From the NCBI GenBank assembly GCA_026645575.1, contig JAPKMW010000012.1:92352-156351 (forward strand): 64,000 bases of DNA, read 5' to 3'. Positions within the stretch are counted from its first letter, which is position 1. Each line of letters begins with the position of its first letter. The notes under the pieces are model-generated. The model was not told the DNA's origin. It ran no database searches and worked only from the letters and a program-made list of their open reading frames with translations. Below are positions 52,590 to 60,621 of the stretch, one piece after another. Source of the DNA: Caldilineaceae bacterium (lineage in GTDB: Bacteria > Chloroflexota > Anaerolineae > Caldilineales > Caldilineaceae). A program made the translations under genes and the position numbers.

Positions 52590-52604
52590 AGCACGTCCTT
52601 TCAG

Positions 52605-52683
52605 ACAGGGAAATAGGTAGACAGGTAGACAGGGAAGTATGGCCTATTTACTTGTGTACCTATTTCCCTGTTTCCCTGTCTAC
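52605..52683. repeat. Inverted repeat of AGACAGGGAAATAGGT words between rhomboid and malQ genes
   Basis: ACAGGGAAATAGGTA (52605-52619) pairs with 52657-52671, and GGTAGACAGGGAA (52624-52636) with 52671-52683. Both arms are chains of GTAGACAGG words. The right end overlaps the rhomboid stop codon. Confidence 0.82.
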
Positions 52684-53501
52684 CCAGATACGATCCTTTG
52701 CGAAATAAATATGACACCAACCCATAAAAGAACCAGATGCCCCACCACCCAAAGCGCTTCCAGCATGGGGCGATGGATCTTTTGCAGGGGTTGATTGCCG
52801 ATTTGGATGGTGTCGGGATGTTGATAAGTGGGCAACAATCCTAGCGCCACCACGGCGCCACCGATCAAACCACCGATGTGGCCAGCATTGTCGATCTGAG
52901 CATTGGTAAAGCCAAAGACAAGATTGAGACCAATGACCATGAGGACATTCTGCAAAATGGCGCGGCCCTCATCACCAAAATTCTCACGGTAGCGCCAGAA
53001 GTAGACGGCAGTGGCCCCTGCCAACGCAAAGACAGCCCCCGATGCACCTACGGAAATTTCGGGCGAAGTGGCAAAGCTGGCAAAACTGCCCCACAGCCCG
53101 CCAAGTAGATAGATGAGCAGAAAACGGCCATGCCCAAAGTAACGCTCGACATTGACCCCCAGGGCGCTCAAGGCATAGACATTGAAGAGCAGATGGAGGA
53201 TGTCACCGTGCAACACCGTCGCCGTTAAAAGTCGCCACACTTCGCCCTGGGCGATCAACTCATTAACTTTGGCGCCAAAGATCACCAGGGTCGGTAACAG
53301 GTTGGTCAACAGGTTCCAGTTGCCAAATTGCAGCAAGCCAAAGAGAACCGTCACCAAAAACATGACAACATTGATGCCCAACACAATCCAAGTCAGGCGC
53401 GGGCGCGTCACGGGAATAAAAAAGCGGCGTGGCTCGATCAGGGGCGGATCATCCAGTTCGCTCGGTCGCGTCAACCAGGGATCGGTCGATCGATCATTCA
53501 T
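52680..53501 (-). CDS. Rhomboid-family intramembrane serine protease
   Basis: 273 residues with about six membrane helices after a 35-residue cytoplasmic head. The catalytic Ser is in SVGASGAVFALAGAT near residue 153 (GxSG) and the catalytic His in NAGHIGGLIGGAVVAL near 212; HGDILHLLFNVYAL near 107 is the conserved HxxxN helix. It cleaves transmembrane substrates within the membrane; targets cannot be inferred. It lies 15 bases downstream of gmk on the same strand and is likely cotranscribed. Confidence 0.9.
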   Translation of the reverse strand: MNDRSTDPWLTRPSELDDPPLIEPRRFFIPVTRPRLTWIVLGINVVMFLVTVLFGLLQFGNWNLLTNLLPTLVIFGAKVNELIAQGEVWRLLTATVLHGDILHLLFNVYALSALGVNVERYFGHGRFLLIYLLGGLWGSFASFATSPEISVGASGAVFALAGATAVYFWRYRENFGDEGRAILQNVLMVIGLNLVFGFTNAQIDNAGHIGGLIGGAVVALGLLPTYQHPDTIQIGNQPLQKIHRPMLEALWVVGHLVLLWVGVIFISQRIVSG

Positions 53502-53516
53502 GCGTTGGTCACTCCC

Positions 53517-54170
53517 CTATAACTCAACTGGTGTCCAAGCGACGCGGCTCTTCTCGGCACTGATAATGCTCATCACTTTGCCCACCGTCTCATCCAACGC
53601 ATCAACACAGTTAACGACGACATAGTCAAACTCGTTAATGCGTTTCAATTCCTGGCGGGCAGTGGCAATGCGCATCTTCAATTTGCCGGGGTCTTCGGTC
53701 TTGCGATCACGCAGGCGGCGCACCAACTCTTCCTCATTCTCAGCAATGAGGAAGATGGTGATGGCATTCGGCACCAGTTTGCGAATGGTCGCCGCACCCT
53801 GTACATCGATCCGCATAATCACATCCAGACCGCTAGCCAATGCCTCGCGCACATGCTTCTTGGGAATCCCCTTGTAATCGCCATAGACAACCGCATATTC
53901 GAGCAACTCATTGTTCTCAATCATCTCGGCAAACTCACCCATCGAGACAAAGTGATAATCCACCCCGTCAATTTCAGTGGGGCGCTTGGGACGCGTCGTC
54001 GCCGTCACCACAAAGTAAAAGGGGTGGTTGCTCTGTTTCATGCGATTGATCGTCGCATCTTTGCCGACACCGCTAGGACCGGAGATCACCACCAACACCG
54101 GGTGCGGGTTGGTTACTTTTGTATACACTGCCTCGACTTCATGATCCTTGTCCGAAATCGATGTCACCAT
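53517..54170 (-). CDS. gmk: Guanylate kinase
   Basis: About 217 residues. It phosphorylates GMP to GDP with ATP. The P-loop is VVISGPSGVGKDATIN near residue 25, and the GMP-binding region contains TRPKRPTEIDGVDYHFVS, with YAVVYGDYKGIPKKHV after it. LIRIDVQGA-type sequence (MRIDVQGAATI) and the lid segment RLRDRKTEDPGKLKMRI complete the family pattern. ATG 54170 is selected because GAGGAAC lies just upstream; the frame extends to an ATG at 54203 inside a hairpin arm. Housekeeping gene, upstream of the rhomboid gene. Confidence 0.93.
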   Translation of the reverse strand: MVTSISDKDHEVEAVYTKVTNPHPVLVVISGPSGVGKDATINRMKQSNHPFYFVVTATTRPKRPTEIDGVDYHFVSMGEFAEMIENNELLEYAVVYGDYKGIPKKHVREALASGLDVIMRIDVQGAATIRKLVPNAITIFLIAENEEELVRRLRDRKTEDPGKLKMRIATARQELKRINEFDYVVVNCVDALDETVGKVMSIISAEKSRVAWTPVEL

Positions 54171-54196
54171 GATGTTCCTCATTACCTTCTTAGCCT

Positions 54197-54240
54197 CGTT
54201 CATTATAGGGGAAAGCTAGTTCTTTCCCCTATGATGAACG
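54197..54240. promoter_or_regulatory. 19-bp inverted repeat upstream of gmk
   Basis: Arms 54197-54215 and 54222-54240 pair with one mismatch and a 6-base loop. The stem sits just ahead of the gmk ribosome site on the transcript, so it could regulate gmk or be another dispersed palindrome. Confidence 0.65.
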
Positions 54241-54460
54241 AGGGGTTACTTCGTTTGTAAATCGCAAAATCTACACTGCGTCGGGCTTTTGCCGCTTCCC
54301 AAAGAAATTAGTATAATGCGGTTCATGATCATTTTGTAAAGCGCCCATAGCTTTTCACCGCCCATGCCAATGCAGGCTCTAAGTATATGTCAGGCGGGCT
54401 GTGGACGAAAATCTGTTCACCGATTGGTGATCGGTAAGCAAAAAGTGGAGCAGGAACCCT

Positions 54461-54889
54461 ATGCCGATTTATGAGTATTTCTGTCTTGATTGTCGCAAGC
54501 GGGTCAGTGTCTTCTTCCGCACCATGAGCGCAGCCAGCAGTACTGAACCCCATTGCCCCCGCTGTGACGGGGTGCGCCTACACCGGCTCGTCAGTCGTGT
54601 GGCTGTCATGAAATCCGAAGAGAGTCGTCTGGAGAATATGGCCGACCCATCGATGATGGCAGGGTTGGAGAACGAAGATCCGCGCGCCCTCGCCGGCTTT
54701 ATGCGCCGGATGAGCAACGAAATGGGTGAACCGCTGGATGCTGAAATGACCGAGATGATCGACCGCCTGGAATCGGGCGAAAGCCCGGAGTCTATCGAGC
54801 AATCGATGCCTGAACTGGCTGATGGCGCCGGTATGCCCGGCATGGGTGGCGGGATGGGAGGTAGCGGCTTGAGTGCGTTTGATGAGTAG
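54461..54889 (+). CDS. FmdB-type zinc ribbon protein
   Basis: 142 residues. The first 45 residues, MPIYEYFCLDC followed by CPRC near residue 32, are the four-Cys zinc ribbon of the FmdB/putative regulatory family. The remainder is acidic and Met/Gly-rich, with a helical segment (RRMSNEMGEPLDAEMTEMI) and a Gly/Met tail. The function of this family is not established; the name comes from a proposed regulator of formamidase. It is a single plus-strand gene between gmk and the c-di-AMP receptor gene. Confidence 0.88.
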   Translation: MPIYEYFCLDCRKRVSVFFRTMSAASSTEPHCPRCDGVRLHRLVSRVAVMKSEESRLENMADPSMMAGLENEDPRALAGFMRRMSNEMGEPLDAEMTEMIDRLESGESPESIEQSMPELADGAGMPGMGGGMGGSGLSAFDE

Positions 54890-54924
54890 CAAGTGGCAGG
54901 TAAATGCTTGTCACCGGCATCCGT

Positions 54925-55254
54925 TTAAATGCGTTCAAAGTGATCGACAGTATAGACAAAGATAGTGGCGCCGCCGACATGTTTTTCCACCGGTCGGGGA
55001 ATGTTCACCTCGCCCGGCTCCATCACTGGCGGCAGTGGGGTGACATATTGAATGCGTGTAGGGCAACTCTCCCGAATGACGCCCAGCACTTCCTCAACCT
55101 TCTCATCTGCAACGCCACAGAAGAGGGTAGTGTTGCCCACACGCAAAAAGCCGCCGGACGAGTTAACAATCGTCACCGAAAAGCCTCGCCGCGCCAGCCG
55201 GTCAATTACATTGCGACTGTCTTCATTGTTAATAATCGCCATGACCATTTTCAT
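54925..55254 (-). CDS. PII-like cyclic-di-AMP receptor (DarA/PstA type)
   Basis: 109 residues, the exact size of the family (formerly DUF970/YaaQ). It forms a trimer that binds c-di-AMP. MVMAIINNEDSRNVIDRLARR, then TIVNSSGGFLRVGNTTLFCGV near residue 28 (T-loop region and GGFLxxGNTT ligand motif), and DEKVEEVLGVIRESC are all characteristic. The segment MEPGEVNIPRPVEKHVGGATIFV forms the end. It lies directly downstream of tmk on the same strand, the same neighbourhood as yaaQ/darA in Bacillus, which strengthens the call. Confidence 0.92.
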   Translation of the reverse strand: MKMVMAIINNEDSRNVIDRLARRGFSVTIVNSSGGFLRVGNTTLFCGVADEKVEEVLGVIRESCPTRIQYVTPLPPVMEPGEVNIPRPVEKHVGGATIFVYTVDHFERI

Positions 55255-55265
55255 GAGTAATGCTC

Positions 55266-55305
55266 CGTGTTGCGTGTTGCGTGTTGCGTGTTGCGTGTTG
55301 CGTGC
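55266..55305. repeat. Tandem repeat (CGTGTTG)x5
   Basis: Five perfect copies of CGTGTTG from 55266 to 55300 plus a partial sixth. It is directly upstream of the c-di-AMP receptor gene's start (11 bases), so copy number change could affect its translation or promoter. Confidence 0.95.
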
Positions 55306-55427
55306 AATGAGTCAATAACCAAATTTTATGATAGCCGCAATAGGTGGGATTTGCATAATTGGGAAAGGGCAAAGCGCGTAGCCGCTGCTTGTAGCTGCAA
55401 GTCTCCTGGAAAGCAAATAAGGCTCGC

Positions 55428-55486
55428 TTGTCATTCGGAAAGAATCTCTAGTCTGCAATACGCTAGAGATTCTTTCCGAATAACAA
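55428..55486. repeat. 24-bp inverted repeat (CATTCGGAAAGAATCTCTAG element)
   Basis: Arms 55428-55451 and 55463-55486 pair over 24 bases with one mismatch around an 11-base loop. Confidence 0.88.
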
Positions 55487-55577
55487 ACCAACCCCGATTG
55501 GTTGCCCAAAACCGCGGTTCCATGCGTATAGATTTGTAATCCTAGCAGTTTCGACTCACGCTGGCATAGTACAGGCA

Positions 55578-56201
55578 TTACGCATCACGCAACAAAATCA
55601 TCACCTGCTGCCAAATCGCCTGCTGCACCTGCTCAATACTTTGCGTGGCGTCCACCACCAGCCAACGTTCAGGTTCGGCAGCGACCAAGGCGTAGAAGCC
55701 CTCGCGCACCCGCTGGTGAAAGGCAAGTTGCTCAGCTTCCATGCGGTTCCATTCGGCGCCGGCGCTTTTGCGTTGGAGACCAGCCGCAACGGGGATGTCG
55801 AGGAAAATTGTCAAATGGGGACGGACACCCTGTGTGGCATAGCCAATCAATAAGTTCAGATCTGTCAAACTCAAGTTCCGCCCATAGCCTTGATACGCCA
55901 ATGTGCTATCAGCAAAGCGATCACAGAGGACAATCTTGCCGGCGTCGAGGGCGGGTTGCACGATCTCATCAATCAACTGGGCGCGCGCCGCGTTAAAAAG
56001 CAACGCCTCGGCCCGTGACGACATAGCGCCATGTGTAGGATCGAGCAAGATCGAACGAATTGCATTCCCAATCGCGGTGCCGCCAGGTTCGCGCGTCGCG
56101 ACAACCTGGCGGCCTTGTTCTTCTAATGCCTGTTGTAGGAGGCGCAATTGTGTCGTCTTCCCGCCCCCCTCCGGCCCTTCAAAGGTGATAAATCGACTCA
56201 C
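55578..56201 (-). CDS. tmk: Thymidylate kinase
   Basis: 207 residues. It phosphorylates dTMP to dTDP. The P-loop is FITFEGPEGGGKTTQLRLL at the N-terminus, the substrate motif is TREPGGTAIG near residue 36, and the DR(Y/F) motif with the following helix is CDRFADSTLAYQGYGR near 91. The lid contains RKSAGAEWNRME. Located upstream of the c-di-AMP receptor gene, a conserved pairing. Upstream, 56220-56328, is a tandem-repeat dyad. Confidence 0.95.
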   Translation of the reverse strand: MSRFITFEGPEGGGKTTQLRLLQQALEEQGRQVVATREPGGTAIGNAIRSILLDPTHGAMSSRAEALLFNAARAQLIDEIVQPALDAGKIVLCDRFADSTLAYQGYGRNLSLTDLNLLIGYATQGVRPHLTIFLDIPVAAGLQRKSAGAEWNRMEAEQLAFHQRVREGFYALVAAEPERWLVVDATQSIEQVQQAIWQQVMILLRDA

Positions 56202-56219
56202 GGTTGAGCCTTCTGTTGG

Positions 56220-56328
56220 GGTGACAAGGTGACAAGGTGACAGGGTGACAGGGTGACAGGGTAATCGTTCAAGTCATGATCACCCCTTCACCTTGTCACC
56301 CCTTCACCTTGTCACCCCTTCACCTTGT
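56220..56328. repeat. Dyad made of tandem repeats upstream of tmk
   Basis: Left side 56220-56262: five GGTGACAA/GGTGACAG octamers. Right side 56281-56328: three perfect copies of the 16-mer CACCCCTTCACCTTGT. The two sides are inverted relatives. The right side ends at the stop codon of the SpoIIIAA/R3H ATPase gene. Confidence 0.92.
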
Positions 56329-58103
56329 CATTCTTGTCGAAAGATCCGCACCCGCCGATACGGCTCGCGGCCATAGCTATGACTCATTAAATTGGCGGCG
56401 CGCACCAGTTGGTGCTGTTGGCTGCGGATGGCAGCGGACCGGGGCTGGAGTTCCATGGTGTTTTCGCCATTGAGCACCTGCTGGATACCCTCCTGCGCTT
56501 CCCGCATCGCTTCGGTGAAGGTATCCACCGGCTCAGTCGGGATCTGGAAGATGTCCACCAGGCACTGTTCCATCTGCGTCACCGTATTGCTGCGCAGCAC
56601 ATAGATCGGCACATTGCGCCGCTCGGCATCCATCAAGGGCTGCGGCTGCTGGCGATAGTAGTTCTTCAGCGTGATAACCACATCGGCCTGGTTCAGGTTA
56701 TCAACAATCTGGATCGGCACATTGAGCGTACTGGCCGCTGAACGCAGCCGGTTTTGGCCGATCCCATATGGATAGACCCGCACAATGCGCGATGACGACG
56801 GTTTCGCTTCCGCTGGCTCCTCGTCAACCATATATTCGGCGACAGTGCTCTTGCTCTCCCAGCGCTCATAGCCATTACCATTGCCACTGCTTTCGACAGC
56901 GCTTTTGCCATTTTGCCAACTCTCGCGATGGCGGCGATGTTTCCCTGTCTTCGTCCCACCGCGTTCGGCAACATCTGTGTTGACTGCCTTCTCAATGTGC
57001 AGTTGACCCTCGTCATCCATGCGGCGCGATTCGGGCGCCAAGGCGCGACCACGGAGGAAAGCATCGACCGCAGCGCCGACATCATGGTGGATGATCACAT
57101 GCTGACGATCTTGAATTTCGACCAGCACATCAAAGGTAGGAGGCGCTTTGCGTTCCAACACACTCTTTTGCGTGCCACGACGCCGCGCTTCTTCATCAGA
57201 GAGCGTCACCGATTCGATGCCGCCCACCAGATCACTGAGCGTCGGGTTCATCAACAGATTTTCCAGCGAGTTGCCGTGGGCGGTGCCAATCAGTTGGACA
57301 CCACGTTCGGCAATCGTGCGAGCGGCAATGGCTTCTTCCGAACGCCCGATCTCATCAATAATGATCACCTGGGGCATGTGGTTTTCCACGGCCTCGATCA
57401 TCACCTCATGTTGTAGTGTCGTTTCCCGCACCTGCATCCGGCGGGAGTGACCGATAGCCGGGTGGGGAATGTCGCCATCACCGGCGATTTCGTTGCTGGT
57501 ATCGACGATGACTACGCGGCGCTCTTCACCACGCACACGGGCCGCTTCCCGGAGCAGGGTTGTCTTGCCGACGCCGGGGCGACCAAGCAATAAGATGCTC
57601 TTATCGCTCATGACAATGTCTTTGATGATCTCGATCGTGCCATAGACGGCGCGCCCGACGCGGCAGGTCAGGCCGATAATTTTCCCTTTGCGGTTGCGAA
57701 TGGCCGAGATGCGGTGGAGCGTGCGCTCGATGCCGGCCCGGTTATCTGAACCGAAATCGCCAATCTGGTCAATGACCATTTGGATGTCATCGGTGGTTAC
57801 TTCCGTATCGCTGAGATAAAGCTCGCCCCCTTGGGCAAAGCGCGCCTCCGGCAGCCGCCCCACGTCCATGATCACTTCGATCAATTCGGAGGCGCGATTG
57901 GCCTCTTCCAGCGCGGCATGAATGCGCGGCGGCAGAATGGCAAGCAGCAAGTCAAGGTCGTCTGTAATTTGTAGGGTTGTCATATCACTGTTGTCACTAC
58001 TGTTGCTACTGCGGGATCGGGTTTCACGAAACGTTGATGAACTTAACGTTGGTACACTTTTAGGTAAATCGGTTGTAGTAGTATATCTAGAAGTCACAAG
58101 CAT
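56328..58103 (-). CDS. SpoIIIAA-like AAA ATPase with C-terminal R3H domain
   Basis: Up to 591 residues. A SpoIIIAA/Ycf45-type N-terminal region ([15 protein letters not shown] from about residue 50) precedes the ATPase: Walker [17 protein letters not shown] near 178, Walker [18 protein letters not shown] near 245, then [21 protein letters not shown]. After a basic low-complexity linker (about 370-430) and a second alpha/beta domain ([26 protein letters not shown]) comes an R3H nucleic-acid-binding domain, [17 protein letters not shown] through [13 protein letters not shown]. Related proteins occur in cyanobacteria, plastids and Firmicutes; the biochemical role is unclear. The first 40 residues are Ser/Thr-rich and the ATG at 57983 could be the real start. 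Confidence 0.82.
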   Translation of the reverse strand: MLVTSRYTTTTDLPKSVPTLSSSTFRETRSRSSNSSDNSDMTTLQITDDLDLLLAILPPRIHAALEEANRASELIEVIMDVGRLPEARFAQGGELYLSDTEVTTDDIQMVIDQIGDFGSDNRAGIERTLHRISAIRNRKGKIIGLTCRVGRAVYGTIEIIKDIVMSDKSILLLGRPGVGKTTLLREAARVRGEERRVVIVDTSNEIAGDGDIPHPAIGHSRRMQVRETTLQHEVMIEAVENHMPQVIIIDEIGRSEEAIAARTIAERGVQLIGTAHGNSLENLLMNPTLSDLVGGIESVTLSDEEARRRGTQKSVLERKAPPTFDVLVEIQDRQHVIIHHDVGAAVDAFLRGRALAPESRRMDDEGQLHIEKAVNTDVAERGGTKTGKHRRHRESWQNGKSAVESSGNGNGYERWESKSTVAEYMVDEEPAEAKPSSSRIVRVYPYGIGQNRLRSAASTLNVPIQIVDNLNQADVVITLKNYYRQQPQPLMDAERRNVPIYVLRSNTVTQMEQCLVDIFQIPTEPVDTFTEAMREAQEGIQQVLNGENTMELQPRSAAIRSQQHQLVRAANLMSHSYGREPYRRVRIFRQE

Positions 58104-58289
58104 TCCTCAACAGTTGATTGGGGGTTATTCACTTGACAAGACGATCCATTCACGACGGTACTGTTATGTTACCTACACATGAAACGGGTAGGATATAGTA
58201 GATGTTCCCAAAATCAGGTTAGCATCAACTTAGCGTTGCATTAGCGTCATGTTAACAATACCGTGATGCGACAAAAAAGTTGCAACTAG

Positions 58290-59357
58290 TTAGCCGGCCG
58301 GCGTCTGTTGCGCCTTTGGCGGCGGGGTCGGTAAGGCAATTCCCTCTGGCGCAGGCAAGACGAAGGGCGCGGCGACCACCTCCGGCACAGCTTCCAACAC
58401 GGGTGACAAGACCGGCTCGGTCACTTTTACCCATTGCAACAGATGTTTGATCATCTTGGCACGATCGGTAAAAGGCGCAAAGCCATAGTCTGCCAGTACA
58501 CTACCCATTGCACCATGATAGTCGCGCACACCCACGTAAATGGGCAGCCGCACAGTCAGTTGCCGCCGAATTTCCGTGAGCGCAAAGCCGATCAGTTGGT
58601 GCAGATGTTGTGTGTTTACCGCGATTGGATGATGCCAGAGTTGCAACCAGATGCCACGTCTGCCGTAACCAATACGAAGACACCCATATAGCTCTCCTCT
58701 CTCTTCCAGCACAAAACTACTACGAACAAAGGGTTGCCACCAGTCCAAAATGGGCGGTTGCAACTCATGATCAACCTGCAACCCTTCTGCCTGTTGTACA
58801 GCCGGCGGCGTCGCTTGCTCATAAAGACGACGCAAGGCCCAATCATCCTTTTTCTGTTGCGGTCGAATATTGGCCGTCAACTGATGAGCAAAGGATTCGG
58901 CCCCTTGCGCCGGCAAACGCCAGATCGTTTGGTGGGTGTAGGTGCGAAAGCCGACGTGCATAAAGGTGTTGACGATGATCGGTTGATCCGGAACATCGGC
59001 ATAGATACGCACCAGTTGTTGCTGCGTCGCCTCGTTGATGTAATGCGATAAGAGCTTCTCCCAAATGGCCGGATGACCACGCGCTGTGTCAAGCGCCGGG
59101 GCAAGCAGAAGAATATCTGATTCTGGACGTCCTGGGCGTTTTTGCGCTTGCAGAAAACCACTACGCGCAAGTTCATGAGTGCGTTGTTGCAAGACATAGG
59201 TTGCGACTTTGGCGTCATTCCAAGGCGCAATCGCCATTATGGCGGCGCCCAGCACTGAGTAGGGCTGCGACAACGCTAGGCCAGCATTGAGCTTCGTGGC
59301 TTGCCTACTCAGGCTGTGAATTAGAAAGATATCGCCAAGTCGAAAAGGGCGGATCAC
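58290..59357 (-). CDS. GNAT-fold protein, probably two tandem GNAT-like domains
   Basis: 355 residues; GTG start with AGGAG about 10 bases upstream. The opening MIRPFRLGDIFLIHSL is typical of GNAT acetyltransferases, and VRIYADVPDQPIIVNTFMHVGFRTYT near residue 120 matches the C-terminal part of a GNAT domain (VNTFxxVGF). A second unit near 200-300 ends in GAMGSVLADYGFAPF, again GNAT-like. The acetyl-CoA loop consensus R/QxxGxG/A is not clear in either, so activity is doubtful. The last 40 residues are Pro/Ala-rich. Such proteins are common and uncharacterised in Chloroflexota. Confidence 0.65.
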   Translation of the reverse strand: MIRPFRLGDIFLIHSLSRQATKLNAGLALSQPYSVLGAAIMAIAPWNDAKVATYVLQQRTHELARSGFLQAQKRPGRPESDILLLAPALDTARGHPAIWEKLLSHYINEATQQQLVRIYADVPDQPIIVNTFMHVGFRTYTHQTIWRLPAQGAESFAHQLTANIRPQQKKDDWALRRLYEQATPPAVQQAEGLQVDHELQPPILDWWQPFVRSSFVLEERGELYGCLRIGYGRRGIWLQLWHHPIAVNTQHLHQLIGFALTEIRRQLTVRLPIYVGVRDYHGAMGSVLADYGFAPFTDRAKMIKHLLQWVKVTEPVLSPVLEAVPEVVAAPFVLPAPEGIALPTPPPKAQQTPAG

Positions 59358-59578
59358 CTAGGTGGTTGCTCCTTTACAGGAGTGACAAGCGGTCAGCGCT
59401 CCCAGCGGTTGCCTATCCCTTCTGTGCTGCAACATCGATGCAACCTAGGAAGTCCAAAGCCGACCACGAATACTTTTCATGGCGTTATTATAGCCGATTT
59501 TCCCGCATCTGACAAGTAGTCTTTTATACGAAACTCCGTCGTTAGGATGCAAAATGTTCCTTGTCGCCTTACGGCTAA

Positions 59579-59938
59579 TCAAGCTGTCTCCAAGACGACA
59601 ACCGCCGTTGCTGCCGGCCCTTGTTCATTAGCGCCGACGGTAAATTCGACTAACAGATCGGGCTGTAAGCGTCCCTGCTCTACTGCCGTGCGGTGGACAT
59701 AGAGATCAGGCTGCTGGTGACGGGTGATAAAGCCGTAGCCCTTCTGCCGGTTGTACCATTTCACCACACCTCGCTCCCGACCTGGCTGCGGCAACAGTTG
59801 GCGGCAACCGGCGCAATAACGCGCAGCAGCCGCCGCCAGGTCGCGCTGATGTTGTTCTTCAATTGACCAGAGGAAGGAGATGCCGCACCGCTCACAATAG
59901 CGAGTCTCGTCTTGCGGTTGGTCGTTCTGCTTTGCCAT
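59579..59938 (-). CDS. Zinc-ribbon cold-shock-domain protein
   Basis: About 119 residues. An N-terminal zinc ribbon (CERCGISF, then CAGCRQLL) is joined to a cold-shock domain with RNP1-like GVVKWYNRQKGYGFITR and RNP2-like DLYVHRTAV, followed by VEFTVGANEQGPAATAV. The cold-shock domain binds single-stranded nucleic acid; the ribbon is a frequent addition in this phylum. ATG 59938 is preferred; a TTG at 59971 in the same frame would add 11 residues. Single minus-strand gene. Confidence 0.87.
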   Translation of the reverse strand: MAKQNDQPQDETRYCERCGISFLWSIEEQHQRDLAAAAARYCAGCRQLLPQPGRERGVVKWYNRQKGYGFITRHQQPDLYVHRTAVEQGRLQPDLLVEFTVGANEQGPAATAVVVLETA

Positions 59939-60084
59939 GAATCTGCCTGCGCTGCTTTCTGGATTTGACAATTCACAGTTTCACTGTTACTATTTTACCA
60001 CTGTCCGTGAGATGCCGCTACATTCAAGGCTCGATTCGAGACAAAACGGAAATCAAGATAAAACCCAAAAGAGAAGTAGGTAAT

Positions 60085-60155
<71 letters not shown>

Positions 60156-60621
60156 CTCAATTGCATTGCTCACAATAAAAACCCTCTTGAAAGCTGACTC
60201 TGCAATGGCAAGTCAGTTTTTTGTTTTCTGCCCCGATTGTATGAATGCTCCTCTACGGCGTCGCAAAAATATGCTTTCCTAGACAAGTGACATAAGCAGC
60301 GTTCACTATCAGTAGTCCGTAGTCCAGAGTCCAAAGTCAGGCTCGACAGCGTTGCGATCTACTGATTATTACCAGTCAAAAGGGTAGAGACGCGGATTTC
60401 GATGGCGCGGATCGCTACCCTGCCCGACGACAACGATCCGCGTTTCCTGCATCCGCGCCTCTATTTCCGCCGCAGAAAATACGTAATTTAACGTAGTCTT
60501 TTTACGTCTATTTAGTGAGAAACTAAAATTTAGTGAGAAATTGAATTGTATCGTGGCGGGAACTAGCCACACCGGCGCGACGTTATCTATCTGTTATGGA
60601 TCAAACATCTAAAATAGCGTT
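60156..60621. other. Intergenic region between tRNA-Cys and the PBP gene
   Basis: 466 bases. It contains a terminator at 60194-60222, a run of AGTCC words at 60310-60342, and an imperfect dyad of CGCGGATC/GATCCGCG type at 60389-60474. The minus-strand 67-codon frame at 60369-60572 covers the dyad and is not supported by composition or a ribosome site. Confidence 0.6.
60194..60222 (+). terminator. Rho-independent terminator after tRNA-Cys
   Basis: CTGACT (60194-60199) pairs with AGTCAG (60211-60216), the loop itself having TGC/GCA pairing, followed by six T. It lies 39 bases past the tRNA. Confidence 0.8.

Larger units (their letters stand above)
55255..55577. other. Intergenic region tmk to c-di-AMP receptor gene
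   Basis: 323 bases with a 7-bp tandem repeat at 55266-55305 and a long hairpin at 55428-55486. No credible gene. The hairpin may reduce readthrough from tmk. Confidence 0.6.

Noticed and set aside
55266..56328. Tandem repeats that could suggest a CRISPR array
   Set aside because: Units are 7, 8 or 16 bp without unique spacers, and there are no cas genes in the window.
60369..60572. 67-codon minus-strand ORF upstream of the PBP gene
   Set aside because: It overlaps an imperfect dyad, has no ribosome site and no recognisable protein features.
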